Assembly: GCF_001434365.1 (NCBI RefSeq) | Contig: NZ_AZFN01000019.1 | Span: forward strand, 1-38,615 | Source of the DNA: Limosilactobacillus gastricus DSM 16045 | GTDB taxonomy: Bacteria; Bacillota; Bacilli; Lactobacillales; Lactobacillaceae | Reading direction: 5' to 3' | DNA: 38,615 bases | Shown here: positions 8,034 through 16,689 of the stretch, in pieces | How positions within the stretch are numbered: position 1 is the first letter of the stretch | How the letters are laid out: every line of letters begins with the position of its first letter | The notes under the pieces: model-generated | What the model saw: the letters and a program-made list of their open reading frames with translations, nothing else | What the model was told of the DNA's origin: nothing | The model's database searches: none | Translations under genes and position numbers: made by a program

Positions 8034-9803
8034 TTATCCGGCTTCGAATTGACTATTATAAAGATCAGCATAGAAGCCCTGTTGAGCTAATAATTCTTCA
8101 TGCGTCCCACTTTCAATCACGTCCCCATGATTCATTACCAAAATCAAGTCAGCATCGCGAATCGTTGATAAACGATGGGCGATCACAAAACTTGTTTTAT
8201 CAGTCATCAACTTATCCATCGCCCTTTGGACCTTCAATTCCGTCCGGGTATCAACACTACTAGTGGCCTCATCTAAAATCAATAATGGCGCATCTTTAAG
8301 CATCGCCCGCGCAATAGTAATTAATTGCTTTTGTCCAGCTGATAACATTTCATCATCCAGCAAGACCGTGTCGTAACCTTTTGGCAATTGTTCAACTAGA
8401 TCCGTTAATCCCACTGCTTCCATAACCGTATCAAGTTGCTGATCACTAATGTGTTCCCGATTATAGACCAAATTGTCACGCAAAGCCCCTTCAAAGAGCC
8501 AAGTATCTTGTAGAACCATTGCGAATTGATCATGGACCAAGGCGCGTTTCAAGTCTGCCGTATTATGACCATCAATTCGAATTTGACCCTGGTTAGTTTC
8601 GTAAAATCGCATCAACAAGTTCACAATCGTGGTTTTTCCAGCCCCCGTCGGACCAACAATCGCTACTTTTTGCCCGGGTTGAACAGCTTCGTTAAAGTCC
8701 TTGATAATGACCTGATCAGGATCATAACCAAAGCTAACATGATCAAAGTCAACTTGCCCTTCAACTGGATCAATCGAGGCCACCTTATCACTTTCATCAG
8801 CTAATTCTGGTTGTTGCATGAACTCAAGTACCCGTTGACTAGCAGCTGCCATGGATTGCACACTGCTTACTGCCTGCGAAAGGTTCTGTAGCGGTTGAGT
8901 AAATAAGCGAATATACAACATGAAGGCCACAATCGTCCCAAAGGAAATACTGCCTTGAACGGCTAAGACCGCCCCCACGATACAAACGACCACATAAGCT
9001 AGGTTACCAACAAAAATCATCATCGGCATCATCATCCCGGACAAGAACTGGCTCTTCCAGGCAGCCTGATATAAACGTTGATTTTTATTGGCAAAGCGTG
9101 CCTTTTCGTATTGCTCGCCATTATAAGCCTTAACCACGAGGTGACCTGAAAAAGTCTCGTCCACTTGATCGTTAACTTCACCTAGCAGATCTTGTTGTTG
9201 CTTAAAATACTTTTGCGACCGCGCGATCACAAACATCATAATTGCAAAGCCCAGTAGAGCAGTCACGATCCCAGCAATTGCCATAAGCCAATTCGTCGCA
9301 AACATCATAATAGCCGAACCAAAAAACATGGTTAAGGACGAAATCACCGTTGATAAACTTTGGTTCATCGATTGGCCAACGGTGTCCACATCATTGGTCA
9401 CCCGACTTAAAATATCACCAGTTGAATTCTGATCAAAATATCTTAAGGGGAGCCGATTAATCTTGCGCGAAATGTCAATCCGCATATTCTGCGAGACCCG
9501 TTGGGCAATTGTCGCCATCATGTAACCTTGCACGTAATTAAAAACGAAGCCTAAGGCATACATAATGGCTAAAATCATCCCCAAGTGGCCAATGGTGCTT
9601 ATCTTGATGGTGCCATGAAGGCCCGCTGAGATATAATTCGTAATTTGGCTAATTAAGCGGGGACCGATCAAATTAAGAATGGAGCCGACAATTGATAAGA
9701 GAGCGGCAATAATCAACATTACCGTATAAGGCTTAAAATACCGCGCAATTCCCGCTAATGAAAATTTCTCAGTAGACTTTTCCCTAACAGACATATTATT
9801 CAT
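8034..9803 (-). CDS. Heterodimeric ABC exporter subunit, catalytically canonical half
   Basis: A 589-residue half-transporter with an N-terminal six-helix membrane domain (about 30-320) and a C-terminal nucleotide-binding domain. Walker A is VGPTGAGKTT (about 381), Walker B LLILDEATSSVD (about 505) with the catalytic glutamate, and the H-loop FVIAHRLSTI (about 543) keeps its histidine. The signature is LSAGQ, not LSGGQ. With its partner it matches the LmrCD/BmrCD/TM287-288 type of multidrug exporter, in which one ATP site is degenerate. It is the last gene of the marR-ABC-ABC operon, 11 bases after its partner. The start is supported by AGGGGG eight bases upstream. Substrates cannot be read from sequence. 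Confidence 0.93.
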   Translation of the reverse strand: MNNMSVREKSTEKFSLAGIARYFKPYTVMLIIAALLSIVGSILNLIGPRLISQITNYISAGLHGTIKISTIGHLGMILAIMYALGFVFNYVQGYMMATIAQRVSQNMRIDISRKINRLPLRYFDQNSTGDILSRVTNDVDTVGQSMNQSLSTVISSLTMFFGSAIMMFATNWLMAIAGIVTALLGFAIMMFVIARSQKYFKQQQDLLGEVNDQVDETFSGHLVVKAYNGEQYEKARFANKNQRLYQAAWKSQFLSGMMMPMMIFVGNLAYVVVCIVGAVLAVQGSISFGTIVAFMLYIRLFTQPLQNLSQAVSSVQSMAAASQRVLEFMQQPELADESDKVASIDPVEGQVDFDHVSFGYDPDQVIIKDFNEAVQPGQKVAIVGPTGAGKTTIVNLLMRFYETNQGQIRIDGHNTADLKRALVHDQFAMVLQDTWLFEGALRDNLVYNREHISDQQLDTVMEAVGLTDLVEQLPKGYDTVLLDDEMLSAGQKQLITIARAMLKDAPLLILDEATSSVDTRTELKVQRAMDKLMTDKTSFVIAHRLSTIRDADLILVMNHGDVIESGTHEELLAQQGFYADLYNSQFEAG

Positions 9804-9814
9804 ACTCGCACCCC

Positions 9815-11569
9815 CTATTTCTTTAACTCATCTGGTGATAATTGCGACTCAGCAATTTCAAGATACTCCGGACTATTGGCTAATAATTCCTCATGCGTCC
9901 CTTGACCAACGATTTTACCATGGTCAAGGACCAGGATTTGATCGGCGTCCCGGATAGTCCCGATCCGTTGAGCCACGATAATCTTGGTTTCTTGAGTAAA
10001 TTCTTGGTTTAGGTCGTGACGTAATTGAGCATCCGTCCGATAATCAAGGGCCGAGAAGGTATCATCAAAAATCATAATTTCGGCATTACCTGCCAAAGAG
10101 CGCGCAATCGACAGCCGTTGACGCTGCCCACCAGAAACATTTGTCCCGCCTTGCGAAATTGGTTCATTAATACCTTCTGCTTTTTGTTGCACAAACTCCG
10201 TCGCTTGGGCCGCCGCAAGGGCCGTATCAATTTGAGTCGATGAAATTTCACCGGTACCGCGATCACCATAGCTAACATTGGAAGCAATCGTCCCCTTAAA
10301 GAGGGTCGCTTTTTGCGGAGCCAAGGCCACCCGTTGCCGTAATTCAGCTAATTGATAGTCGCGAACATCTTGCCCGTCCACTAACACTTGTCCGTCCGTA
10401 ACATCATATAAACGATTAATTAAATTCACCAAGGTCGTTTTCCCAGATCCTGTGGCCCCAATTATTGCCAAAGTTGATCCAGCCTCAACGGTGAAACTGA
10501 CATCAGACAATGACTTTTCCTGTGATCCAGGATAGGTAAAGGAAACATGTTTGAATTCTACTTGCCCCTGTCGTTTTGGCGCACCTCCTTGACCATCTTG
10601 AATGGAAATCGGCGTTGTTAAAACCTGAATGATCCGCTTAGCTGATACTTGAGCCCGAGGAAGCAGAATAAAGATCATGTTCAATAACATGAAGGCCATA
10701 ATTACCTGCATGGCATAGTTGGAGAAGACCACCATATCTGAAAAGAGGGGTAGCTTACTTGATAAACTCGCCGCTTCGATAAGATAAGCCCCAATCCAAT
10801 AGATCGCCAAAGTTAATCCTGAGTTAATCAGGGTCATCGTTGGCGACATGAGCGCCATCACTCGGTTAGCTACTAAATTATTATTCGTCAGTTCGTCATT
10901 AGCTTGATCAAACTTTTCTTCTTCATATTGTTCGGCATTATATGCCCATACTACTCGGATCCCCGTAAGTTGTTCCCGCGTAACCCGATTTAAATTATCA
11001 GTCAACGATTGAACCCGCCGATACCGCGGAACCGCCACAAGTAAGACCAGGGCTAGCATTACCACTAATACCAATACCGCAATCCCAGTTGATGCCGTCC
11101 ATTGCCAACTTTTATCAATAATCAAGGTTAAGGCCCAAATAGCCATGATGGGTGCTTTAACAATTGCTTGTAAGCCCATCGCTACTAGGTTTTGAATTTG
11201 GACAATATCGTTGGTAGACCGATTAATTAAACTAGCGGTGGAAAAATGACCAATTTCAGCATTGGAAAAATCTAAAATCTGATTATAGGTTAATGATCGT
11301 AAAGTTCTCGATAACCCCGCTGCCACTTTGGCAACAAGGTATCCTGTGATCGTAGCTGCGGCCATGCTGCCAAGGGCACAAAGTAACATATATCCCCCCT
11401 GCAGTAAAGTATCGCTCATTTTACTACCGGACGTTTCGACCAAAGTCGTAATGGCCGACATATAACTTGGCAATTTCAAATCTAACCAAACTTGTAAAAC
11501 GATAAAGACAATGGAAATCCCTACATATCCCCATTCTCGCTTCGACAGGTATTTTAAAATACTAATCAT
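9815..11569 (-). CDS. Heterodimeric ABC exporter subunit, degenerate half
   Basis: A 584-residue half-transporter, membrane domain about 15-310 and nucleotide-binding domain about 335-570. Walker A GATGSGKTT (about 371) and the signature VSGGQRQR are intact. Walker B reads IMIFDDTFSALD (about 500), with aspartate in place of the catalytic glutamate, and the H-loop reads IIVAQRIGTI (about 532), with glutamine in place of histidine. These two changes make the ATP site formed with the partner's LSAGQ signature degenerate, the recognised pattern of asymmetric exporters such as LmrC or BmrC. It lies 20 bases after marR and before the canonical half. Role: probable export of drugs or toxic amphiphiles, inferred from family and from the MarR neighbour. 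Confidence 0.93.
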   Translation of the reverse strand: MISILKYLSKREWGYVGISIVFIVLQVWLDLKLPSYMSAITTLVETSGSKMSDTLLQGGYMLLCALGSMAAATITGYLVAKVAAGLSRTLRSLTYNQILDFSNAEIGHFSTASLINRSTNDIVQIQNLVAMGLQAIVKAPIMAIWALTLIIDKSWQWTASTGIAVLVLVVMLALVLLVAVPRYRRVQSLTDNLNRVTREQLTGIRVVWAYNAEQYEEEKFDQANDELTNNNLVANRVMALMSPTMTLINSGLTLAIYWIGAYLIEAASLSSKLPLFSDMVVFSNYAMQVIMAFMLLNMIFILLPRAQVSAKRIIQVLTTPISIQDGQGGAPKRQGQVEFKHVSFTYPGSQEKSLSDVSFTVEAGSTLAIIGATGSGKTTLVNLINRLYDVTDGQVLVDGQDVRDYQLAELRQRVALAPQKATLFKGTIASNVSYGDRGTGEISSTQIDTALAAAQATEFVQQKAEGINEPISQGGTNVSGGQRQRLSIARSLAGNAEIMIFDDTFSALDYRTDAQLRHDLNQEFTQETKIIVAQRIGTIRDADQILVLDHGKIVGQGTHEELLANSPEYLEIAESQLSPDELKK

Positions 11570-11589
11570 ACTCTCACCCTCTTTATCCT

Positions 11590-12021
11590 TTATGCTTCAT
11601 GATGATCAGCTAGCGATTGGGCTATCTTTTCTAACAAAGTAGCAAAAATAGCTTGTTCTTCATCCGTTAAAGCCACAACTAATTCCCGATCCGCTCGTTG
11701 CATATCTTCTTTAGCTTTATCAATTAATTCCATCCCTGCGGTCGTTAATTGGATCAATTTTACTCGTCGATCCTCCGGAGAATTAAGGGTTGAAATTAAT
11801 CCTTTGGCGACTAAACGTTGAACTATTCCTGCCACGGTTGGTTGGGAAACCCGTAATAATTTTTCTAATTCCTTCGATTCCAAACTGGAACGCTGATTCT
11901 GGTCTAACTGAATTAAACAATTTAATTGTGTAGCCGTTAAATTATCGTGCTTTAAATTGTGATTCATTCGTTGAATCATCTGATCGTTAATATATTTAAT
12001 ATTGGATCCGATACTGTTCAT
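11590..12021 (-). CDS. MarR-family transcriptional regulator
   Basis: A 143-residue winged-helix regulator. The DNA-binding part is visible as LTATQLNCLIQL..., LLRVSQPTVAGIVQRLVAKGLIS and the wing NSPEDRRVKLIQLTTAG, all standard MarR blocks. The start at 12021 is chosen over an ATG nine codons upstream because GGGAGG stands seven bases before it (12029-12034). It leads the operon with the two exporter halves. A perfect ten-base inverted repeat (12035-12060) overlaps its promoter, which suggests autorepression relieved by a ligand, probably a substrate of the exporter. That ligand is unknown. Confidence 0.92.
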   Translation of the reverse strand: MNSIGSNIKYINDQMIQRMNHNLKHDNLTATQLNCLIQLDQNQRSSLESKELEKLLRVSQPTVAGIVQRLVAKGLISTLNSPEDRRVKLIQLTTAGMELIDKAKEDMQRADRELVVALTDEEQAIFATLLEKIAQSLADHHEA

Positions 12022-12034
12022 TTCATCGCCTCCC

Positions 12035-12060
12035 ATAATACATATCATACTATGTATTAT
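12035..12060. promoter_or_regulatory. MarR operator, perfect ten-base palindrome
   Basis: Arms ATAATACATA (12035-12044) and TATGTATTAT (12051-12060) are perfect inverted repeats separated by six bases. The site covers the -10 and start of transcription of the marR-exporter operon, and its inner arm borders the ribosome binding site. Position and symmetry are those of a MarR autoregulatory operator; binding by this MarR is inferred. Confidence 0.82.
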
Positions 12061-12071
12061 CCAAAAGTCAA
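12044..12071 (-). promoter_or_regulatory. Promoter of the marR-ABC exporter operon
   Basis: -35 TTGACT (12066-12071) and -10 TATGAT (12044-12049) with a 16-base spacer on the minus strand. The -10 is buried in the palindromic operator. Confidence 0.75.
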
Positions 12072-12098
12072 TAGCACGCTATGCATTTCTTACAAATA

Positions 12099-12132
12099 AA
12101 TCCAGAATCACTCAAGTACGCGATTCTGGATT
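12099..12132 (-). terminator. Terminator after the membrane-protein gene
   Basis: Perfect 11-base stem AATCCAGAATC (12099-12109) with GATTCTGGATT (12122-12132). On the minus strand it is followed by a short TTATTTG tract. It closes the operon that ends with the 183-residue membrane protein. Confidence 0.7.
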
Positions 12133-12136
12133 CATT

Positions 12137-12688
12137 TTATTCATTATGAATTCGAGCTAGTAACTGCCGTCGGCGATTAATCCCTTTATACAAAAGAGTA
12201 ATCGTATAAGTAATACTGGATCCCGCTGAAAGGGTCCAGATAAACCATTCGGTCGGATGGGTAAAGCGAAAAACCATTACTAATTCTCGCAAGGCTTCAA
12301 CAAAAAAAGCCTGCATAAAGTTCGACCAGCTAAGTTCCGCATTCAAAATGGAATCACCGATAAAACCAATGATGACAATTAGACACCAACCAATCAGATA
12401 GTTGCGGCCTTTCTTTAAGGAGATCTCGGGTAGACCACGTCGATTTAATTGCCCGCTATATTTAATTTGAGCACTTGTAGTTTGGTATTTACCAATCATA
12501 GCACTCACAATCAGCACACCGATAAAAATCAACCAATGTTGACTAACTTCATGCCAGGCAAGGAAAATCATCACTAGGGAGAGCACCGGCAAGGTAAAGT
12601 ATTCAAAACGTGTGACTTTTTCGTATTCATTCGACTTGCGCGCGAACCGTAAAACAATTAAAAAGCCAACTAAATATAATACAATCAT
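12137..12688 (-). CDS. Membrane protein of unknown function (183 aa)
   Basis: I do not recognise a family. The sequence shows about four to five hydrophobic segments: residues 1-14, about 32-45, about 50-65 (LIFIGVLIVSAMIG), about 96-112 (YLIGWCLIVIIGFIGDSIL) and about 146-165. Between segments three and four there is a polar loop with SLKKGRNY, and the C-terminus is basic (KGINRRRQLLARIHNE), which suggests a cytoplasmic tail by the positive-inside rule. Its ATG directly follows the pepC stop codon without a gap, so it is translated from the same transcript and probably coupled. Nothing in the sequence links it functionally to PepC. Confidence 0.75.
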   Translation of the reverse strand: MIVLYLVGFLIVLRFARKSNEYEKVTRFEYFTLPVLSLVMIFLAWHEVSQHWLIFIGVLIVSAMIGKYQTTSAQIKYSGQLNRRGLPEISLKKGRNYLIGWCLIVIIGFIGDSILNAELSWSNFMQAFFVEALRELVMVFRFTHPTEWFIWTLSAGSSITYTITLLYKGINRRRQLLARIHNE

Positions 12689-14023
12689 TTAAGCTAATGT
12701 TCCCATTGGATCCCATGGTTTTAAGACTACTGGAGCTTGGGCTTGAGCCGCAGCCTGTTGATCAGACAAGAACCGCTTATTAACCACGACTTGGTAACAA
12801 TACTTATCCATCCAGGCGTCACTCATGACAAAGTAGCCCTTTTCCCCTACTTTAGTCCCCCATGAATTTTCAACCTTCCACTTCGTCGGTTGATCATCCA
12901 CCAGATCGACTCCCGTTAGGACCATCGCATGGTTCATCATACTTTGACCATAATCTAAGGCATCTTCCTTTGACATCGTTAATTGAGTATCAAAGAGATC
13001 TTCATAACCATAGGTTCCCAAGGCCATAATTCCGAGTTTCCGTTCGGATTCCTTAGAGACATCGGAACCAAACCAAACACTCTCTCCCGCCTTCAACTGG
13101 TCAACAGCTAACTGCTTAAATTCATTCATTGGTAAATTTAAATGCTTAACTGGTCGACCACCAACGACATTTCCTAACATTTCAATCGTGTAAGTTTGGT
13201 AATATTCTTTATCTTTAGTTGGAGCATGGATAACGGAAATGTAATCATCTAGGTTCCAGCCAACATATTTACTAAAGAAACTTTGGGGGCTCAAGTTAGC
13301 TTCCCGGTGATATTGCTTATCTTTATCGCGATATTCAAAATCAAAGTTGGCTACTGGTTCACCAAAGGCATAGGCCAACATCCGGTAGATATCTTGCATC
13401 ATTGTTTTCCGGGTAGCCGTTAAATCTGCCTCACTTGCCCCTTGAGCTACCAAATCACGTAAGATCACCGCATCGTGACGTAACTTTTGGTTTAAAACCC
13501 CGTTAATTTCGTTTGAACGACTCGAATTATAGGATTCGGGCATCGCTGATTGCGGCACGACTCCATACTTTTCAATCAGAGCTACCAGCATGTCCCATTG
13601 TCCGCCGTCTTGTTGAGGTGTGGCCATCAACCAGGCAACGCGCCGATCATCTGTTGGCAGGTCCGCCGTTTTTAAAACATTTTCATAAAAGTAGTTTGCT
13701 TTTTCAAATTTGTCCCAGAAAAATTGGTACGATTGGGATAACTCAAAATCATCTGGCAAGTTAAATTTTGCTTGCATATCATGGCGCATCGTATTAAGAG
13801 CCGCAAACATCCAGCATCGCCCAGATTGTTTTTGGTCGGCCACTTCCCCAGTCGCTAGATCAATGGAAAAATGTTGGTCATTATCAGCAATGGAATGCCA
13901 ATCAAAACTAGCTGCTTGGACCCCATTTTTAGTAACCGTCCGTTCTAATACCTTACTTTCTGGCCGGGCTTGATAAGCTTGATGAAATGATGCTAAATCT
14001 TCTTTTGAAATTGCCAAAGTCAT
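12689..14023 (-). CDS. pepC: Aminopeptidase C (C1 family, bleomycin hydrolase type)
   Basis: A 444-residue cytoplasmic cysteine aminopeptidase that removes N-terminal residues from peptides taken up from the medium. The catalytic triad is visible: cysteine 70 in QSGRCWMFAALN, histidine near 364 in MNHAMVLTGVD, and asparagine near 387 in KVENSWG. The C-terminal tail, ending WDPMGTLA, is the segment that in this family reaches into the active-site channel and restricts the enzyme to aminopeptidase action. Length is usual. It starts one base after the hydrolase gene, with AAGGGAAG seven bases before the ATG. Lactobacilli often have several paralogues (PepC, PepE, PepG); the exact paralogue cannot be told here. 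Confidence 0.93.
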   Translation of the reverse strand: MTLAISKEDLASFHQAYQARPESKVLERTVTKNGVQAASFDWHSIADNDQHFSIDLATGEVADQKQSGRCWMFAALNTMRHDMQAKFNLPDDFELSQSYQFFWDKFEKANYFYENVLKTADLPTDDRRVAWLMATPQQDGGQWDMLVALIEKYGVVPQSAMPESYNSSRSNEINGVLNQKLRHDAVILRDLVAQGASEADLTATRKTMMQDIYRMLAYAFGEPVANFDFEYRDKDKQYHREANLSPQSFFSKYVGWNLDDYISVIHAPTKDKEYYQTYTIEMLGNVVGGRPVKHLNLPMNEFKQLAVDQLKAGESVWFGSDVSKESERKLGIMALGTYGYEDLFDTQLTMSKEDALDYGQSMMNHAMVLTGVDLVDDQPTKWKVENSWGTKVGEKGYFVMSDAWMDKYCYQVVVNKRFLSDQQAAAQAQAPVVLKPWDPMGTLA

Positions 14024-14024
14024 A

Positions 14025-14900
14025 TTAATGCTTCCCTTCTTGTTCGTATCGATTTAAAAATTCTAAAACTGTTTTGTAGACCGCCGCACTCCAAAAGTCG
14101 CGCTCATGATCAGCCCCTTTGACCCGATAAGCTTCAACCGACGCTCCTTGATCAACCAAAGCTTGATACATGGTTTCCATCTCCTGATATGGGACCGTCT
14201 TGTCTTGATCGCCGTGGAAGAGCAAAAACGGCGGATAAGTGACGCCAGCTTTAATTTGATGTACTGGACTCATGGCGATTTTTTGTTCATCCCATTCCGA
14301 CTGGTCAGGGCCAAACAAAGCATACTGTAAAACATCGTTTCCAGGTACCATGGCAGTATATTGAAAGGTATCTTGAACATCAGTAGGTGCAAAACAAGAT
14401 ACCACCGCTGATACGGCATCAGATTGATCCGGATAATCCCGAGTTTGATAACGTTGATCATTCCCAGTCAAGCCCACTAGCAGGGCAGTATTAGCACCAG
14501 ATGAGGTTCCCCAAATAGCAACTCGGTTAGGATCAATCATGTATTCCACAGCATGGGCGCGTAAATAACGAATCGCCGTTTTGACATCTTCTAAAAAGGC
14601 CGGAAAAGGATGCCCATCTAAGGAGTTACGATGTTGAACGGTCGCTACAATATAGCCTTGCTTGGCAAAATCAACCAATTGAGGGATTTGCTCTCCTAAG
14701 GTTGGCAGGCGCCACGAACTCCCTTGAACAAAAACGATTAAGGGGCGTGGCGTCGTTCTAGTCGATGGATAACGTTGTACCCAGGGGGCTAAAATTGATA
14801 AATATTGGGGCTTGCCATCCGCGCAGGCATAAGCAACCCGCTCGATTAAGCGCAACTGTCCTGCCCAGGTTGGATTATTAGTCAACTCTTTAATTGGCAT
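14025..14900 (-). CDS. Alpha/beta hydrolase (esterase/lipase-like)
   Basis: An alpha/beta-hydrolase of about 291 residues, cytoplasmic, of the carboxylesterase/BD-FAE type. The nucleophile elbow reads WGTSSGAN (serine near 133), the acid is in HGDQDKTVPY and the histidine in GADHERDFW near the C-terminus. The usual oxyanion HGGGW is replaced by VQGSSW. The start is uncertain: a GTG three codons upstream (14909) is also possible, and neither has a strong ribosome binding site. The gene overlaps the end of the phosphoglycerate mutase gene, so translation is probably coupled. It belongs to a run of genes that continues into pepC. The substrate is unknown; short-chain or feruloyl esters are only family-level guesses. 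Confidence 0.85.
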   Translation of the reverse strand: MPIKELTNNPTWAGQLRLIERVAYACADGKPQYLSILAPWVQRYPSTRTTPRPLIVFVQGSSWRLPTLGEQIPQLVDFAKQGYIVATVQHRNSLDGHPFPAFLEDVKTAIRYLRAHAVEYMIDPNRVAIWGTSSGANTALLVGLTGNDQRYQTRDYPDQSDAVSAVVSCFAPTDVQDTFQYTAMVPGNDVLQYALFGPDQSEWDEQKIAMSPVHQIKAGVTYPPFLLFHGDQDKTVPYQEMETMYQALVDQGASVEAYRVKGADHERDFWSAAVYKTVLEFLNRYEQEGKH

Positions 14901-15579
14901 ACTCTTCACCGTCCATAATTTCTTTTGCTTGGATAACCAAGTGATCGTTTAGTTCATATATAATGGGTCGCCCATTAGGTACTTCAACCTGATCAATCTG
15001 ATCATCTGGGATGCCCTCTAAGTATTTAATTAAGGCTCGCAAGGAACTACCATGGGCCACGATTAATTGATCTCGTTGATCTAATAAACGTGGCGCAATC
15101 TGATTCTCCCAATAGGGAAGTAACCGCTCCAAAGTCATTTGCAGACTTTCACTAAGGGGTTCCTGAACACCTAGCCGATCGTAGCGCCGATCATGGTGTG
15201 GCTGATCAAGTCGGGGTGGCAAAGCCCGATACCCCCGGCGCCAAGCCTTAAATTGAGCTGTACCAACTTTAGCTTTAACCGCTAATTTATTTTGACCACT
15301 TAAGGCCCCATAATGCCGTTCGTTCAATCGCCAGGTCTTATGAATTGGTAGATCCAACAGATCCAATTGTTCCAGAATTAGATTAGCGGTAATGATCGCC
15401 CGTTGCATATATGAAGTATGGACATCTGTAAAACTAAACTGACGTTGCGCAAATTTTTGACCAACTTGAATCCCCTGCTGATAACCTAAGGGGGTTAAAG
15501 GAACATCCGTCCAGCCGGTAAAGATATTATCTAAATTCGCTTGGCTTTGCCCATGGCGAACTAGTACCAATCGAACCAT
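14890..15579 (-). CDS. gpmA: 2,3-bisphosphoglycerate-dependent phosphoglycerate mutase
   Basis: A 229-residue histidine phosphatase superfamily enzyme that interconverts 3- and 2-phosphoglycerate. The phospho-histidine motif is LVRHGQSQAN (histidine 9), the family loop LNERHYGAL is intact, WRRGYRALPPR aligns with the substrate loop, and the second catalytic histidine is in IVAHGSSLRAL. The start at 15579 is favoured over an upstream ATG (15597) because GGGGAGGGG lies just before it. Lactobacilli commonly have more than one such gene, and being inside an operon with a carrier, a hydrolase and a peptidase suggests this may be an accessory copy. Whether it is the main glycolytic mutase cannot be decided from this window. 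Confidence 0.9.
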   Translation of the reverse strand: MVRLVLVRHGQSQANLDNIFTGWTDVPLTPLGYQQGIQVGQKFAQRQFSFTDVHTSYMQRAIITANLILEQLDLLDLPIHKTWRLNERHYGALSGQNKLAVKAKVGTAQFKAWRRGYRALPPRLDQPHHDRRYDRLGVQEPLSESLQMTLERLLPYWENQIAPRLLDQRDQLIVAHGSSLRALIKYLEGIPDDQIDQVEVPNGRPIIYELNDHLVIQAKEIMDGEEYAN

Positions 15580-15631
15580 ACTTACCCCTCCCCACATCCT
15601 TTATTTTCTAATGGTACCCTAAAAAAGTGGC

Positions 15632-16582
15632 TTAAACAATCGATTTGATGATCACCATCAAGACGGGAATAACGATAACTGAAATGACTGTTGTTTCTGC
15701 AACCATGATGGAAGCATAGGTATCATCAGCGTTATACATTTTTGAAACTACCGGAGCATTTGTCATTACTGGCATGGCCGATTGTAAGATAAAGACTTGC
15801 TTCATTAAAACCGGCATGGAACTAGGCAAGACCAAGAGGGTCATGATGATGGGGGCAAATAAGAACCGCCCAAATAAAATCCCCCAGGCATCCCGGTTAA
15901 AGCGAACCCGCTTCAAGCCCGCATTAGAAATGGCAATCCCAATAAAAATCATCGACATCGGGATGGTTAAATTCCCTAAATACCCACAAGTTTGCAGGAT
16001 AAATTTTGGTAAGTGAATTTTTAAAAGAACTAAAGCAACCCCGATAATAAAACCTAAAAGTGGGGCTGAAAAAACCTTCTTTAGGGCTTGTTTAACATCT
16101 ATTTTAACGTCTTTCATCCCATCTCGTTGAATCAGCCAAACCCCCAAAGTCCAAAAGAAGGTCGTATTAGCCATATAATAAACCAGCACATATGGAATCG
16201 AAGCATCTCCAAATAACGCTAGATTAATTGGCAAACCAATAAAGACGGTATTGGAGTTAAAAAACATCGACGAAAACAGCCCGATATGCGAACGTTGAAT
16301 AGCGAGCGCGCGAGCCACCGCAAAGGATAAGGCAAACATAATCAACATTGAAATTACCGGATACCGTAAATCCGGTAGCAAAATTGATAATTTACCGGCC
16401 GTAAAATCCTTGGTAATCGTGGATATCATGTAAGCAGGTAACGAAATTTGCGTCACGATTCGCGAAATCGTTTTGGATGAAGTTGGACTAAACCAACCTC
16501 GTTCATTCATGACGAAACCTGCCACAACCATAATAATAATGACGCTAACCCCTGATAGGGCCGATAAGAAAACGGTAACCAT
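15632..16582 (-). CDS. AEC (auxin efflux carrier) family transporter
   Basis: A 316-residue membrane protein with about ten transmembrane segments and no extra domain, as usual for bacterial AEC carriers. The N-terminal half has the family feature ISLPAYMISTITKDF after the first helices, and the C-terminal half FILQSAMPVMTNAPVVSKMYNAD corresponds to the conserved second half-repeat. Some relatives in lactic acid bacteria carry malate or other organic acids, but the substrate is not visible here. The start is supported by GGAGAGG seven bases upstream. It lies 52 bases before the mutase gene on the same strand and may head a five-gene operon down to 12137. Confidence 0.88.
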   Translation of the reverse strand: MVTVFLSALSGVSVIIIMVVAGFVMNERGWFSPTSSKTISRIVTQISLPAYMISTITKDFTAGKLSILLPDLRYPVISMLIMFALSFAVARALAIQRSHIGLFSSMFFNSNTVFIGLPINLALFGDASIPYVLVYYMANTTFFWTLGVWLIQRDGMKDVKIDVKQALKKVFSAPLLGFIIGVALVLLKIHLPKFILQTCGYLGNLTIPMSMIFIGIAISNAGLKRVRFNRDAWGILFGRFLFAPIIMTLLVLPSSMPVLMKQVFILQSAMPVMTNAPVVSKMYNADDTYASIMVAETTVISVIVIPVLMVIIKSIV

Positions 16583-16636
16583 GCTTTTTCCTCTCCGGAT
16601 TACAAATAAATTTTCAACAAGTTTTATTTTACAACT

Positions 16637-16671
16637 AAAAACGCCAGATCAATAGATAATCTGACGTTTTT
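16637..16671 (-). terminator. Terminator downstream of lacM
   Basis: Stem AAAAACGCCAGAT (16637-16649) with ATCTGACGTTTTT (16659-16671), one mismatch that is a G-U pair in the minus-strand RNA, followed on the minus strand by a T-run. It separates lacLM from the AEC gene. Confidence 0.85.
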
Positions 16672-16689
16672 TCTAATCTTTTTTTAATT

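Noticed and set aside
9815-11569. Walker B and H-loop changes as signs of a decaying ABC gene
   Set aside because: The same substitutions occur in functional heterodimeric exporters, and the reading frame and other motifs are intact.
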